Positions 52,639 through 62,823 of a DNA stretch of 64,000 nt are shown here, in pieces (positions within the stretch are counted from its first letter, which is position 1; each line of letters opens with the position of its first letter). Both the position numbers and the translations under genes were made by a program. Source of the stretch: Alkalicoccus urumqiensis (GTDB lineage Bacteria; Bacillota; Bacilli; Bacillales; Salisediminibacteriaceae). The notes below the pieces were generated by a model. That model did no database searches. It worked only from the letters and a program-made list of their open reading frames with translations, and was not told the origin of the DNA. Where the stretch lies: assembly GCF_002993335.1 (NCBI RefSeq), contig NZ_PVNS01000003.1, positions 186,001 to 250,000 on the forward strand. The letters run 5' to 3'.

Positions 52639-55600
52639 ATGATGAAACACGGATATCCAACTGCCCAGGGTCTCTATGACCCGACACAAGAGCACGAGGC
52701 ATGCGGAATCGGTATGATTGCTAATATTAATGGAACGAAGTCTCATGATATTGTACAAAACGCGATCACGATTCTATGTAACCTCGAGCACCGGGGCGGC
52801 CAATCGGCAGACGTCAGCTCCGGCGATGGTGCCGGAATTCTGACACAGATCCCGCACCGCTTCTTCGAAAAACAGTTCCATAAAGAGGACATTGTCATCC
52901 CGGAAGAAGGCAAGTATGGAATCGGGATGGTGTTCTTCCCACAGGATCAGAAAGAACGAAAAGAGTCGCGGAAGATTTTCGAGCGCATCATTGAAGAGGA
53001 AAATCACCGCATCATCGGCTGGCGCACTGTTCCGGTCAACGATTCCTTTGTCGGAAACGAAGCGAAGAAAACCGAGCCGTTTATCCGGCAGGTACTTATC
53101 GCACCGGAAAATGAGATGGAAGACCAGGATGAGCTTGAGCGCCGTCTGTACGTCATCCGCAAGCGCACCGAAATTGAAGTAGCGAAAACGACGTCGGCAC
53201 AGGATTTTTATATCTGCAGCCTGTCGACACGCACGATCATTTATAAAGGAATGCTCATTCCGGAACAGCTGGATTCTTTCTATATTGACCTGAACCACCC
53301 GGACTTTAAATCAGCAGTGGCATTTGTCCACTCCCGGTTCAGTACAAACACGTTCCCTAGCTGGAAGCGTGCGCACCCGAACCGGTATACGATCCATAAC
53401 GGTGAATTTAATACGATCCGCGGTAACTTAAACTGGATGAAAGCAAGGGAGAAGCTCTGCCAGTCCGAATACTTCAGCGATGAAGATCTGGAAAAGCTTC
53501 TACCGGTCATCGACAAAAACGGCAGTGACTCTTCCATGTTTGACAACGCGTTTGAATTCCTTCACCTCTCCGGACGTTCCCTCGCACACTCTGCGATGAT
53601 GATGATTCCAGAACCATGGGCTAATGATGACTCCATTAAACCGGAAAAGCGGGATTTCTATGAGTACCACAGTACGCTGATGGAACCATGGGACGGCCCT
53701 GCTGCAATCGGCTTTACGGATGGACGCCATGTCGGTGCGATCCTGGACCGCAACGGTCTGCGCCCGGCCCGCTACTACGTAACGAAAAGCGGCATGATTG
53801 TACTTGGTTCGGAAGTTGGGGCGCTGGACATTTTCGCAGATGATATCGAATATAAAGACCGCCTGAACCCGGGTAAAATGCTGCTCGTCGACCTGGAAGA
53901 AGGAAAGATCATTCCAGACGAAGAGCTGAAGATGAGCATTGCGAAAGAGCATCCGTACCGGGAGTGGATCGATGAGCACATGATCCATCTTGATGAAGTA
54001 CCGAAGGCGGAAGCAGCACATGATGATCAGAAAGATCTCGTCGACAAGCAGCTCGCGTTCGGCTACACCGCAGAAGAAATGAACAAAATTTTAAAGCCGC
54101 TCGTCGCGGATAAAAAAGATCCTGTCGGCTCGATGGGCTATGACTCGCCGCTTGCGGTGCTTTCAAAGAAGCCTCAGCTTCTCTATAACTATTTCAAACA
54201 GCTTTTCGCCCAGGTGACGAACCCGCCTATTGATGCGATCCGTGAGGAAATTATCACGCAGATAAGTACGACGATCGGTGCAGAAGGAAGTGTCGTCAAT
54301 CCGAAGCCGGACAGCTGTAAGCATATCCGTCTCGACAAGCCGGTACTCAGCAACGAACAGCTCGAATCGCTGAGAAACCAGAACCTGGACGGATTTAAAG
54401 CAGAAACACTTCCGATCCTTTTCCCGGCAGGTGAAGGAAACGAAGCCATGGCTGCTGCGCTGGAACAGCTGTTTAAGGATGCGGAGAAAGCGATGGACAA
54501 CGGAGCGGTCCTCCTGATTCTGTCAGACCGCGGCATGGATAAAGATCATGCAGCGATTCCGGCCCTTCTTGCCGTCTCTGCCCTCCACCATCACCTGGTC
54601 CGTGAAGGCCGCCGCACGAAAGTGAGTCTGCTTCTGGAAACCGGCGAAGCCCGTGAAGTGCATCACCATGCTTTACTGCTCGGCTACGGTGCGGAAGCGA
54701 TCAACCCGTACCTCGCGTACGCGTCGCTTGAAGACCTCCGCAGCCGCGGGGAAATCGACCCGTCGTACTCGATGGAGGAGATCGTCCAGCAGTATATCGA
54801 TTCTGTCACAGACGGCGTCGTAAAGGTCATGTCCAAAATGGGTATCTCCACGATTCAGAGTTACCGCGGAGCGCAGATTTTTGAAGCCGTCGGTATTTCC
54901 CAGGAAGTCATCGACCGTCACTTTACCCGGACGTCGTCGAAGCTCGACGGCATCGGCATCGACACGATGGCAGAGGAAGTACTGCGCCGTCATGCACCGG
55001 CCTATGAAGAAGAACGCGGGAAGCAGAAAAAGCTCGAAGCGGGCGATGAGTTCCAGTACCGCCAGAACGGCGAGGACCATCAGTACAATCCGAAGACGAT
55101 CCACATGCTGCAGCACTCGACCCGTTCCGGTGACTACGAGGCGTTTAAAGAGTATTCCCGCCTCATTACCGACGAGAAAAACAACCTGCAGTCGCTGCGC
55201 GGCATGATTAAGTTCAAAAAGCGCGAGCCGGTGCCGATCGAAGAAGTTGAATCCGTCGAAGCGATCTGCAAACGATTCAAGACGGGTGCGATGTCTCTCG
55301 GTGCCATCAGTGCAGAAGCACACGAAGCACTGGCCATTGCCATGAACCGGATCGGCGGAAGCTCGAACAGCGGCGAAGGCGGCGAGTATCCGGAGCGTTT
55401 CACCCCGGATGAAAACGGCGATTCCCGCCGGAGCTCGATCAAGCAGGTAGCCTCCGGACGCTTCGGCGTCAAGAGTCACTACCTCGTCAACGCCGATGAA
55501 ATTCAAATTAAAGTCGCCCAGGGTGCGAAACCGGGTGAAGGCGGACACCTTCCGGGCAAGAAAGTATATCCATGGATCGCGGAAGTCCGCGGTTCCATTC

Positions 55601-57225
55601 CAGGAGTGGAACTGATCTCTCCACCGCCGCACCACGATATTTATTCGATCGAGGATCTGGCAGAGCTGATCCACAACCTGAAAAACGCGAATCCGCGTGC
55701 ACGTATTTCTGTCAAACTCGTTTCTTCCGGCGGTGTCGGCACGATCGCAGCCGGCGTTGCCAAAGGGCGTGCTGACCTTGTCCTGATCAGCGGATACGAC
55801 GGCGGTACCGGTGCTGCTCCAAGAACGAGCTTAAAGCACGCAGGGCTTCCGTGGGAGATCGGACTTGCGGAAACGCATCAGACGCTTCTACTGAACGGTC
55901 TGCGTGACCGGATCGTCGTGGAAACAGACGGTAAAATGATGACCGGACGCGACGTCGTTGTCGCAACGCTTCTCGGTGCCGAAGAGTATGGTTTCTCCAC
56001 TGCACCGCTCGTTGTTCTCGGCTGTATCATGATGCGTGTCTGTCATCTGGATACATGTCCTGTCGGTGTCGCAACGCAGAATCCGGAACTCCGCAAAAAG
56101 TTCATCGGTACGGCGGAATCCGTCGAAAACTTCATGCGCTTCGTGGCGCAGGAGACGCGTGAACTGATGGCAGAGCTCGGTTTCCGCACGGTCAACGAGA
56201 TGGTCGGACGGACCGATGTGCTGGAAGCAAACAAAGAGATCGATCACTGGAAAGGAAAGCATCTGGACATGGAACAGCTTCTGTTCCAGCCGGAAGTACC
56301 GAACGGCCAGACGGTCTACGCGAGCCGCAAGCAGGACCATGCGCTTGAGAAGTCACTGGACCATCAGGAGCTGCTTCCTTTCTGTGAAGATGCTCTGGAA
56401 AACGGCACACCGGTCAAAGGGACATCGTCAATCCGCAACATCCACCGTGTTGTCGGAACGATTCTCGGAAGTGAAGTGACGCGCCGCTACGGTCTGGAAG
56501 GACTGCCGGAAGATACGATCCGCCTTACCTTCAAAGGATCCGCCGGTCAGAGCTTCGGTGCCTTCGTTCCGCACGGCATGACGCTGAAGCTGGTCGGAGA
56601 TGCAAATGACTTTATCGGTAAAGGACTGTCAGGCGGTAAAATCATCGCCCGTCCATCCCGGAAATCGTCGTTTAAGTGGGAGGAAAATATCATCGTCGGT
56701 AACGTCGCTTTCTACGGCGCTACAGGCGGGGAAGCCTACATCAGCGGTCTCGCAGGCGAGCGGTTCTGTGTGCGTAACAGTGGGGTCAACGTTGTCGTGG
56801 AAGGTGTCGGTGACCATGCCTGTGAATACATGACAGGCGGAAACGTCGTCGTCCTCGGAGAAACCGGACGCAACTTTGCTGCCGGTATGTCCGGAGGAAC
56901 GGCCTACGTATTCGATGAAGACAACACCTTCTCCTCCAAATGCAACAAAGAGCTCGTCCACCTGATGAAGCTCGACGACCAGGAGGAAGTGGAAAAAGTG
57001 AAGGGCATGATTGAAAAGCACGTCGAGAACACCCTGAGCCGCAAAGGCCAGCGCATTCTCAACGACTGGGACCGCTACGCCGGCCAGTTCGTTAAAATCA
57101 TCCCGGCAAGCTACCTCGAAATGCAGGAGCGCATCCAGTACCATCTCGACAAAGGACTGAGCCGCTTCGACGCCGAAATGGCCGCATTCGAAGACGGCAA
57201 AAAACCAAAAATCGCCGCGAAATAA
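52639..57225 (+). CDS. gltB: Glutamate synthase large subunit
   Basis: 1528 aa, normal length for bacterial GOGAT (called gltA in B. subtilis). N-terminal class II glutaminase: after a 21-residue leader the catalytic Cys22 in EACGIGM, then [20 protein letters not shown]. Central domain, FMN synthase domain (about 850-1230, with [13 protein letters not shown] and [22 protein letters not shown]), 3Fe-4S cysteines in [20 protein letters not shown], and C-terminal GXGXG beta-helix ([42 protein letters not shown]). Makes two glutamate from glutamine and 2-oxoglutarate with GltD. Its TAA coincides with the start of the hairpin repeat at 57.22 kb. Confidence 0.97.
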   Translation: MMKHGYPTAQGLYDPTQEHEACGIGMIANINGTKSHDIVQNAITILCNLEHRGGQSADVSSGDGAGILTQIPHRFFEKQFHKEDIVIPEEGKYGIGMVFFPQDQKERKESRKIFERIIEEENHRIIGWRTVPVNDSFVGNEAKKTEPFIRQVLIAPENEMEDQDELERRLYVIRKRTEIEVAKTTSAQDFYICSLSTRTIIYKGMLIPEQLDSFYIDLNHPDFKSAVAFVHSRFSTNTFPSWKRAHPNRYTIHNGEFNTIRGNLNWMKAREKLCQSEYFSDEDLEKLLPVIDKNGSDSSMFDNAFEFLHLSGRSLAHSAMMMIPEPWANDDSIKPEKRDFYEYHSTLMEPWDGPAAIGFTDGRHVGAILDRNGLRPARYYVTKSGMIVLGSEVGALDIFADDIEYKDRLNPGKMLLVDLEEGKIIPDEELKMSIAKEHPYREWIDEHMIHLDEVPKAEAAHDDQKDLVDKQLAFGYTAEEMNKILKPLVADKKDPVGSMGYDSPLAVLSKKPQLLYNYFKQLFAQVTNPPIDAIREEIITQISTTIGAEGSVVNPKPDSCKHIRLDKPVLSNEQLESLRNQNLDGFKAETLPILFPAGEGNEAMAAALEQLFKDAEKAMDNGAVLLILSDRGMDKDHAAIPALLAVSALHHHLVREGRRTKVSLLLETGEAREVHHHALLLGYGAEAINPYLAYASLEDLRSRGEIDPSYSMEEIVQQYIDSVTDGVVKVMSKMGISTIQSYRGAQIFEAVGISQEVIDRHFTRTSSKLDGIGIDTMAEEVLRRHAPAYEEERGKQKKLEAGDEFQYRQNGEDHQYNPKTIHMLQHSTRSGDYEAFKEYSRLITDEKNNLQSLRGMIKFKKREPVPIEEVESVEAICKRFKTGAMSLGAISAEAHEALAIAMNRIGGSSNSGEGGEYPERFTPDENGDSRRSSIKQVASGRFGVKSHYLVNADEIQIKVAQGAKPGEGGHLPGKKVYPWIAEVRGSIPGVELISPPPHHDIYSIEDLAELIHNLKNANPRARISVKLVSSGGVGTIAAGVAKGRADLVLISGYDGGTGAAPRTSLKHAGLPWEIGLAETHQTLLLNGLRDRIVVETDGKMMTGRDVVVATLLGAEEYGFSTAPLVVLGCIMMRVCHLDTCPVGVATQNPELRKKFIGTAESVENFMRFVAQETRELMAELGFRTVNEMVGRTDVLEANKEIDHWKGKHLDMEQLLFQPEVPNGQTVYASRKQDHALEKSLDHQELLPFCEDALENGTPVKGTSSIRNIHRVVGTILGSEVTRRYGLEGLPEDTIRLTFKGSAGQSFGAFVPHGMTLKLVGDANDFIGKGLSGGKIIARPSRKSSFKWEENIIVGNVAFYGATGGEAYISGLAGERFCVRNSGVNVVVEGVGDHACEYMTGGNVVVLGETGRNFAAGMSGGTAYVFDEDNTFSSKCNKELVHLMKLDDQEEVEKVKGMIEKHVENTLSRKGQRILNDWDRYAGQFVKIIPASYLEMQERIQYHLDKGLSRFDAEMAAFEDGKKPKIAAK

Positions 57226-57471
57226 GAAAAGCGGAGCCGGGCGTCTCACGAGCGACAAGTCCTGGAGGGCCCTGAAGGAAAGCAGGTCTTTGCTTTCCTT
57301 TCAGGGACCGAAGGAACCTCGAGCGAGAGCCCGGCGGAGCTGGACAATAAGAAAAGCGGAACCGGGCGTCCCACGAGCGACAAGTCCTGGAGAGCCCTGA
57401 AGGAAAGCAGGTCTTTGCTTTCCTTTCAGGGATCGAAGGAACCTCGAGCGAGAGCCCGGACGGAGGAAAGC
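57224..57471 (+). repeat. Tandem hairpin repeat between gltB and gltD (two units)
   Basis: Units begin at 57224 and 57349 (AAGAAAAGCGGAGCCGGG and AAGAAAAGCGGAACCGGG), 125 bases apart and nearly identical. Each holds CCCTGAAGGAAAGCA pairing with TGCTTTCCTTTCAGGG (one bulge), inside outer arms CCGGGCG and AGCCCGG. Such GC-rich elements are scattered in Bacillaceae genomes. In unit 1 the TAA is the gltB stop codon; unit 2 also begins with TAAG. It may process the gltB-gltD mRNA. Confidence 0.8.
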
Positions 57472-57581
57472 AGAACCAGGCTTTCCTCCGCGATCCGCCT
57501 TTGCATTAGGAATAAAGCGAAATCAGGAAGCCCACAAGACGCAGCGGAACGAACGCTGCCTGAAACAAGGAGGGTACAACG

Positions 57582-59069
57582 ATGGGAAAAGCTACAGGTT
57601 TTATGGAATATACTCGTCAGACGATACCCGAGCGTGACCCTCAGGAACGGACAAAAGACTGGGATCAGTATGCGCTGCCAATGTCTGATGAAGAAGCAAG
57701 AAAGCAGGGTGCCCGCTGCATGGACTGCGGTGTGCCTACCTGTCATACGGGGATGGAGTTAAACGGTGTGACGACTGGCTGCCCGGTGTACCACTACATT
57801 CCGGACTGGAATGATATGGTCTACCGCGGCCAGTGGAAAGAAGCACTGGATAAGGAGCATGAGCAGAACAACTTCCCGGAATTCACCGGATTCGCCTGCC
57901 CGGCACCGTGTGAAGGCGCCTGTGTACTCGGAATCAACGAGCCGCCGGTGGCGATTCGTTCTGTGGAAAAATCGATTATCGAAAAAGGATTTGCGGAAGG
58001 CTGGATGGAGCCAAAGCCGCCGAAGCAGCGCACCGGCAAGCGCGTTGCTGTCGTCGGTTCCGGACCTGCAGGGCTTGCAGCTGCAGACCAGCTGAACAAA
58101 GCCGGACATAACGTAACCGTATTTGAGCGCGACGACCGTCTCGGCGGCCTGCTTACGTACGGTATTCCGGAAATGAAGCTGCCGTTCTCCATCGTTATGC
58201 GCCGCGTAAACCTGCTTGAGCAGGAAGGCATTGATTTTGTCACAAACACCGAAGTGGGCAAGGACGTATCTGTGGAACAGCTGAAATCGGATTTCGACTC
58301 GACGATTCTCTGCGGCGGGGCAACAGTCCACCGCGATGTGCCGGCTGAAAACACAGCGTTAAAAGGCATCCACTATGCGATGGACTTCCTCCACGCCAAC
58401 ACGAAGAGCCTTCTCGATTCCGATCTGGAAGACGGAAACTACATTTCCGCCAAAGACAAGAATGTTCTCGTGATCGGCGGGGGAGATACAGGAACGGACT
58501 GCCTGGCAACATCGGTGCGTCACAACTGTAAGAGCCTCGTTCAGTTCGATATTTATGACAAAAAAGGCGATGTCCGTGACATGATGGCCAATCCATGGCC
58601 GCAGTATCCGGTCATTCACCGTGTGGAATACGGCCAGAAGGAAGCCGAGTCTGTCTTTGGAGACGACCCGCGCGCCTACGCCGTCATGACGAAAAAATTC
58701 GTCGGCGACGAGCATGGCCATGTCAAAGAAGCGCATACCGTTAACGTATCGCTCCGCTACGATGAAGAAGGCAACAAAATCCGCGAAGAAATTCCGGGTA
58801 CAGAAAAAGTATGGCCGGTCGATCTCGTTCTCGTAGCCATCGGGTTCAAAGGCCCGGATCAGGGACTGATTGAACAGCTGGACGTAGAAACGCGTCCAAA
58901 CTCCACCGTCCGCTCCGAGTACGGCAAATTCACCACCAGCGTCGAAGGTGTCTTCGCTGCCGGCGATATGCGCCGCGGCCAGAGCCTCATCGTCTGGGCG
59001 ATCAACGAAGGACGAGGAGCCGCACGCGAATGCGACCGCTTCCTCATGGGTCACACCCAGCTTCCATAG
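57582..59069 (+). CDS. gltD: Glutamate synthase small subunit
   Basis: 495 aa. N-terminal cysteines for two 4Fe-4S clusters ([39 protein letters not shown]), FAD motif [28 protein letters not shown] near 150, NADPH motif [13 protein letters not shown] near 295, and C-terminal [23 protein letters not shown]. Supplies electrons from NAD(P)H to GltB. AAGGAGG precedes the ATG. It lies 356 bp behind gltB with a tandem repeat in between, more than usual for this pair. Confidence 0.97.
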   Translation: MGKATGFMEYTRQTIPERDPQERTKDWDQYALPMSDEEARKQGARCMDCGVPTCHTGMELNGVTTGCPVYHYIPDWNDMVYRGQWKEALDKEHEQNNFPEFTGFACPAPCEGACVLGINEPPVAIRSVEKSIIEKGFAEGWMEPKPPKQRTGKRVAVVGSGPAGLAAADQLNKAGHNVTVFERDDRLGGLLTYGIPEMKLPFSIVMRRVNLLEQEGIDFVTNTEVGKDVSVEQLKSDFDSTILCGGATVHRDVPAENTALKGIHYAMDFLHANTKSLLDSDLEDGNYISAKDKNVLVIGGGDTGTDCLATSVRHNCKSLVQFDIYDKKGDVRDMMANPWPQYPVIHRVEYGQKEAESVFGDDPRAYAVMTKKFVGDEHGHVKEAHTVNVSLRYDEEGNKIREEIPGTEKVWPVDLVLVAIGFKGPDQGLIEQLDVETRPNSTVRSEYGKFTTSVEGVFAAGDMRRGQSLIVWAINEGRGAARECDRFLMGHTQLP

Positions 59070-59093
59070 GTCAGCCATAGGAAAACGACGTTT

Positions 59094-59135
59094 CATCCAG
59101 CCGGAAGGGCCCGCCCCTCCGGCTGGATTTTTTCC
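59094..59135 (+). terminator. Terminator of the glt operon
   Basis: ATCCAGCCGGA pairs perfectly with TCCGGCTGGAT around 12 bases, then TTTTT. Confidence 0.9.
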
Positions 59136-59259
59136 TGTGCTGCCTGTCTCTTGTCATCGATTGACCCGGTACACATGTACTGAAAACAGGTTTAATCATA
59201 ATGGCTGAGGGAAAAAGCAGAAGAGAAATCATTCCATTTTTTTAGAGGGAGGTTATTGT

Positions 59260-59442
59260 ATGGCTGGAGAAGGCGGCGGAGCAGGATCCGTATTTATTAA
59301 ATATGCGTTTATTACGATTATCGTCATTATTATTTTGTTTTTCATCGTTAATTTTCTACTGCCGATGCTCGGCGGAGGAGGCGGAGGCGGTGACAACGGC
59401 CTCAACGTCAATGTGGAACTGGATGACACCGGCGGCGATTAG
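59260..59442 (+). CDS. Gly-rich single-pass membrane microprotein
   Basis: 60 aa: a short Gly-rich start (MAGEGGGAGS), one strongly hydrophobic helix (YAFITIIVIIILFFIVNFLLPML), then seven Gly in a row and an acidic tail (NGLNVNVELDDTGGD). GAGGGAGG stands before the ATG and an excellent terminator follows 15 bases behind the stop, so it is a real monocistronic gene. I do not recognise the family; a structural or regulatory membrane peptide is the best description. Confidence 0.7.
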   Translation: MAGEGGGAGSVFIKYAFITIIVIIILFFIVNFLLPMLGGGGGGGDNGLNVNVELDDTGGD

Positions 59443-59455
59443 CCGATTCCGGAAA

Positions 59456-59497
59456 AGAAAAGCAGCACTTCCCAGATGGGAGGTGCTGCTTTTTTCG
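59456..59497 (+). terminator. Terminator of the microprotein gene
   Basis: AAAAGCAGCACTTCCC pairs with GGGAGGTGCTGCTTTT (one G-U) around four bases, then TT. Confidence 0.88.
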
Positions 59498-59531
59498 CCG
59501 TCCGGGGCACTCCGGAAGCGAGCTGATTGAA

Positions 59532-59564
59532 AGCAGATGGGCCGCTGCGGATTTCAGCGGCAGG
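59532..59564 (+). repeat. Hairpin motif shared with 27.7 kb, copy 2
   Basis: AGCAGATGGGCCGCTG, seven bases, CAGCGGCAGGT, with a perfect 7-bp stem GCCGCTG/CAGCGGC. About 60 bases upstream of the first core of array A2. See 27686-27716. Confidence 0.5.
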
Positions 59565-59621
59565 TTTCCGGGAGATTCAGGACAGACCGCCACTGCCTCT
59601 CTTTTCAAACCAGAATTTCCC

Positions 59622-59815
59622 TGTTCCGCCGGGAGCATATGTTGGTCCGCTTTACTCGAAAAGTGGTCCGCCCGTGGCTCAATCTGGTCCAATTCAAGCC
59701 GCCTGATCGGATAAAGAAGAATTGTGTTCCGCTCCCCGCTCGTTCTGTTCCGATATTCTTCACTCCTGGTCCGCCCGGCATCACTCCTGGTCCGCCCGGC
59801 ATCATTTCTGGTCCG
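59622..59815 (+). repeat. Periodic array A2: ten TGGTCCG-type cores
   Basis: Cores (TGGTCCG, TGTTCCG, TGGTCCA, TGATCGG) start at 59622, 59643, 59664, 59685, 59704, 59725, 59746, 59767, 59788 and 59809. Spacing is 21-21-21-19 and then 21 five times. Two neighbouring units near the end are nearly identical, suggesting one recent duplication that made the tenth core. Confidence 0.88.
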
Positions 59816-59844
59816 CATTTCCGCTGAAATGAAGATAACAAAGA

Positions 59845-59871
59845 AAAAGACGGGGGACCAGCCCCCGCCTT
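59845..59871 (-). terminator. Terminator of the Crp/Fnr gene
   Basis: Minus strand GGCGGGGG pairs with CCCCCGTC around five bases (last pair G-U-like), then TTTTTC. Confidence 0.8.
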
Positions 59872-59892
59872 CCTCCTCCTATGCTGTTCCGG

Positions 59893-60594
59893 TCACCCTG
59901 CATCGTGAAGGTAGGTGCCGGCTTTATCTGCGTGCACATACAAGTGCTGTGTGCGGCGCAGGAAGCGCTTTTCGCGTTTGATGTACCCTTCATTCATAAG
60001 CTCTTTCAACGTGGCGCTCGTCGTCTCTCTCGTCGAGCCGATCATCTGAGCCAGGTCCTGGTGCGTTACTTCGAGGTCCACAGACTGCCACTCCTGAAAG
60101 CGGCGGCCCTTTTTCTCACTTAGATGAAGAAGGAGGTACAGAAGACGGTACTTCACGCTCCGCAGTGCAATCATTTCCCCGAGACGGATAAGTGCCTGCA
60201 GCCGTTCAGAAAGCACCTGCATCACCGCCATCGAGACATCGGGATGATCTATTAAAAACTGCTGAAAATCGTCCTCTTCGATAATGCAGACGGTCGATTC
60301 CTGCATCGCCTCGACGGTCGTTCCGCTGTCGGTCAGCTCCAGCTGGGCGGTACGGCCGAAAATACTGCCGTCCGTTAAAATATCGTACGTGAATTCACGG
60401 CCGTTTTCCTGGGCCCGGAAAAGCCGAACCTGACCGCTTTTTAATAAATACAGTCGGCTGCCGCCGGAAGCGGGAGCGATGGATTCGCCGGGAGCAAAGG
60501 TTTTCATCGTGCTGATCGCATCCACCTGCTTGAGCTGGGAGACAGGAAGGTCCTCCAGAATGTTGATTCCGGAGAGAAGCTGCATTTTATCCAT
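59893..60594 (-). CDS. Crp/Fnr-family transcription regulator
   Basis: 233 aa. Cyclic-nucleotide-binding-type beta-barrel at about 15-125 (APGESIAPASGGSRLYLLKSGQVRLFRA; GSIFGRTAQLELTDSGTTVEAM), long dimer helix, and C-terminal winged helix with recognition part THQDLAQMIGSTRETTSATLKELMNEGYI (about 178-206). There is no Fe-S cysteine set like FNR and no complete cAMP-binding signature, so the signal is unknown. Single gene with its own terminator. Confidence 0.88.
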   Translation of the reverse strand: MDKMQLLSGINILEDLPVSQLKQVDAISTMKTFAPGESIAPASGGSRLYLLKSGQVRLFRAQENGREFTYDILTDGSIFGRTAQLELTDSGTTVEAMQESTVCIIEEDDFQQFLIDHPDVSMAVMQVLSERLQALIRLGEMIALRSVKYRLLYLLLHLSEKKGRRFQEWQSVDLEVTHQDLAQMIGSTRETTSATLKELMNEGYIKREKRFLRRTQHLYVHADKAGTYLHDAG

Positions 60595-60678
60595 AGAGCG
60601 TATCCTCCAGTGCGTAAGGGAGATTACAGGCTGTGTGTTGATGTATCACGTTTTTGCAGGATTTGTAGTACACTGGAA

Positions 60679-61200
60679 TTAATAGGGCTCGTCCCAAGGT
60701 TTTAAATCCGAAAGAATGTCAGCGAGCTTTCTGCTCTGCTGGCGGCTTTCTTTGCGCACGGCAATCCGTGCCGGGGCGGAGTCATACAGATACTTTTCTT
60801 CATCGGACTCCGGCTCCACCGGCGGGACCGGCGCTTTTTTCCCTTCGTCGTCAAGGGCGACAAACGTCAGGAAACTCGTTGCTGCCAGGCGGCGTTCGCC
60901 CGTAAGCAGATCTTCGGCGATGACTTTCACAAACACTTCCATCGAACTTCTGCCGGTGGAGGAGACGTGGGATTCGAGACAGACCGAATCCGTCTGCCGG
61001 ATCGGGTGGAGAAAGTCGACAGAATCTGTCGATGCCGTCACGCATTCCGTGCGGCAGTGTCTCGCAGCGGAAATCGACGCGACATCATCAATGTCCCGCA
61101 TCAGTTTGCCGCCGAAAAGGGTATCGTGGTTATTCGTATCCTGGGGGAAAACGCGGCCGGTTTTAATGACCTTCGATTCCCTGCATTTTTTTGCTTCCAT
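60679..61200 (-). CDS. Acyl-CoA thioesterase (hotdog fold, YkhA-like)
   Basis: 173 aa. VFPQDTNNHDTLFGGKLMRDIDDVASISAARHC carries the catalytic Asn/Asp region of cytosolic long-chain acyl-CoA hydrolases; VDFLHPIRQTDSVCLESHVSSTGRSSMEVFVKV and TSFLTFVALDDEGKKAPVPPV complete the family pattern. Hydrolyses acyl-CoA to fatty acid and CoA, usually as a hexamer. GAAGGAGG precedes the ATG. Divergent from the zinc-finger gene. Confidence 0.9.
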   Translation of the reverse strand: MEAKKCRESKVIKTGRVFPQDTNNHDTLFGGKLMRDIDDVASISAARHCRTECVTASTDSVDFLHPIRQTDSVCLESHVSSTGRSSMEVFVKVIAEDLLTGERRLAATSFLTFVALDDEGKKAPVPPVEPESDEEKYLYDSAPARIAVRKESRQQSRKLADILSDLKPWDEPY

Positions 61201-61294
61201 AAAAAAGTTCCTCCTTCAGGCATCGTTCTGCTATTTAAGTATATCAGCTTTTTCCTGCAGGCGGGGGCAGAGAGAAAAACCGAGGTGAGATGCG

Positions 61295-61630
61295 TTGGAA
61301 AAACGGGTAATAGGAGCAGTGGATAACGAAACGCGGTGCCGTCATTACAATGGCCCGCTCGACCGGATTGCGCTGAAATGCAGCTGCTGTGATACGTACT
61401 ACAGCTGTGCTGCCTGCCATGAAGAGCACACCGGACGCGCCTTTCAGCCGATCCCGGAAACAGAAATGCACGTGCCCGCGGTTCTGTGCGGCAGCTGCCA
61501 AAACGAAATGACCCCCGCTTCCTACATAAGCTGCGGAGATCAGTGTCCACACTGCCGTGCCCCGTTCAACCCGGGCTGCAAAAACCATTATGCAATGTAT
61601 TTTTCATGGAAATCAGGAGGAGTCAAATGA
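61295..61630 (+). CDS. CHY zinc-finger protein
   Basis: 111 aa from TTG 61295 (GAGGTGAG upstream; no ATG or GTG fits the frame). CRHYNGPLDRIALKCSCCDTYYSCAACHEEH and VLCGSCQNEMTPASYISCGDQCPHCRAPFNPGCKNHY form the three-zinc CHY finger, as in the N-terminus of Hot13 and plant CHY proteins. Its stop overlaps the start of an ABC binding-protein gene by four bases (ATGA), so it is made together with that transporter, hinting at a link with metal or cofactor uptake. Exact role unknown. Confidence 0.85.
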   Translation: MEKRVIGAVDNETRCRHYNGPLDRIALKCSCCDTYYSCAACHEEHTGRAFQPIPETEMHVPAVLCGSCQNEMTPASYISCGDQCPHCRAPFNPGCKNHYAMYFSWKSGGVK

Positions 61631-62823
61631 AGAGATGGAGTCTGCTCCCGGCGGTGCTGCTGCTTGGAGCGTGCGGAAATAGTGAGAGTGGGACGAGTGC
61701 GGAAGCGCTGGAGGAGCTGAGCTGGGAGGAAATCACGGCGGAGGCGGAAGGAAGCGAGGTCCGGATGTACATGTGGGGCGGCGATGAAGGCGTCAACGCG
61801 TACATGGACGATGTGATCGCTCCGGCGGTGGAAGAGGAGTACGGCATCGATTTTGAGCGGATCCCGATGGATGCACCGGAATTTCTGTCGCGCCTCATGA
61901 CCGAGCGTGAAGCCGGCAGCACAGACGGATCGGCCGATATTCTCTGGATCAACGGGGAGAATTTCCGCAATGCGAAGGAAAACGACCTTCTGTACGGATC
62001 GTTTGCGGATATGCTGCCGAACATGGAGGAGCATGTGGCGGACGCGCCGTTTGTGGAGAATGATATGGGTATCGACGTCGACGGGATGGAAGTGCCGTGG
62101 GGGAACGTGCAGTATGCGTTCCAGTTCCGCGGGGAGGACAATCCTCCGGAGACGATGGAGGAGCTGCTTGCCTGGGCAGAGGAGAATCCGGGCGCGTTTA
62201 CGTACCCGGACGTGCAGAATGATACCGGGAACGGCTTCGTGCGGCACGTGATTCATTACGTTGCCGGTGATCCGGAGACGGTGTCCGAGTTTGATGAAGC
62301 GTGGATCGAGGAAAACGGCGGTGACGTATGGGACGTGCTCCGCACGCTTGCTCCGTCGCTGTGGAGAGAAGGGGAGACGTACCCGAACTCGCTCGAGCAG
62401 CAGGACCAGATGTTTGCGGACGGGGAAGTGCAGGCGACGCTCGGATTCAATGAGTACCGTGCGCAGAGCCTGATCGATCAGGGCGTTTTCCCGGAGGAGA
62501 CGGAAACGGTCGGTCTGTCGTCCGGCTCGATCAGCAGCACGCATTATGTAAGCATGCCGTTTAACACGGGAAATCCGGAGGCGGCGCTCGTCGTCATCAA
62601 TCATCTGCTGTCGCCGGAGGCGCAGATTGAAAAGCTGAATCCGGAGCGCTGGGGCGAAGGGCATATTCTGGATCCGGAAACGCTCAGTGAGGAGCAGCGG
62701 GAGCAGGTGGAAGCCTATGTCGGAGAGGAGATTGTGCCGGCGGAGGATGCGCTTCCCGAGCTTGATGCCCGCTATGTAGACTGGATTCAGGAGAACTGGG
62801 AGGAAGAAGTTGTCCAGCCGTAG
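61627..62823 (+). CDS. ABC transporter substrate-binding lipoprotein (YnjB-like)
   Basis: 398 aa from ATG 61627. Lipobox LLLGAC (Cys16), then a class II binding fold: VRMYMWGGDEGVNAYMDDVIAPAVEEEYGIDFERIP, ADILWINGENFRNAKENDLLYGSFAD, AALVVINHLLSPEAQIEKLNPERWGEGHILD. This resembles YnjB-type proteins (COG4134) of uncertain substrate, distantly related to thiamine and iron binding proteins. The 3' end overlaps the permease gene by 14 bases. Confidence 0.83.
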   Translation: MKRWSLLPAVLLLGACGNSESGTSAEALEELSWEEITAEAEGSEVRMYMWGGDEGVNAYMDDVIAPAVEEEYGIDFERIPMDAPEFLSRLMTEREAGSTDGSADILWINGENFRNAKENDLLYGSFADMLPNMEEHVADAPFVENDMGIDVDGMEVPWGNVQYAFQFRGEDNPPETMEELLAWAEENPGAFTYPDVQNDTGNGFVRHVIHYVAGDPETVSEFDEAWIEENGGDVWDVLRTLAPSLWREGETYPNSLEQQDQMFADGEVQATLGFNEYRAQSLIDQGVFPEETETVGLSSGSISSTHYVSMPFNTGNPEAALVVINHLLSPEAQIEKLNPERWGEGHILDPETLSEEQREQVEAYVGEEIVPAEDALPELDARYVDWIQENWEEEVVQP

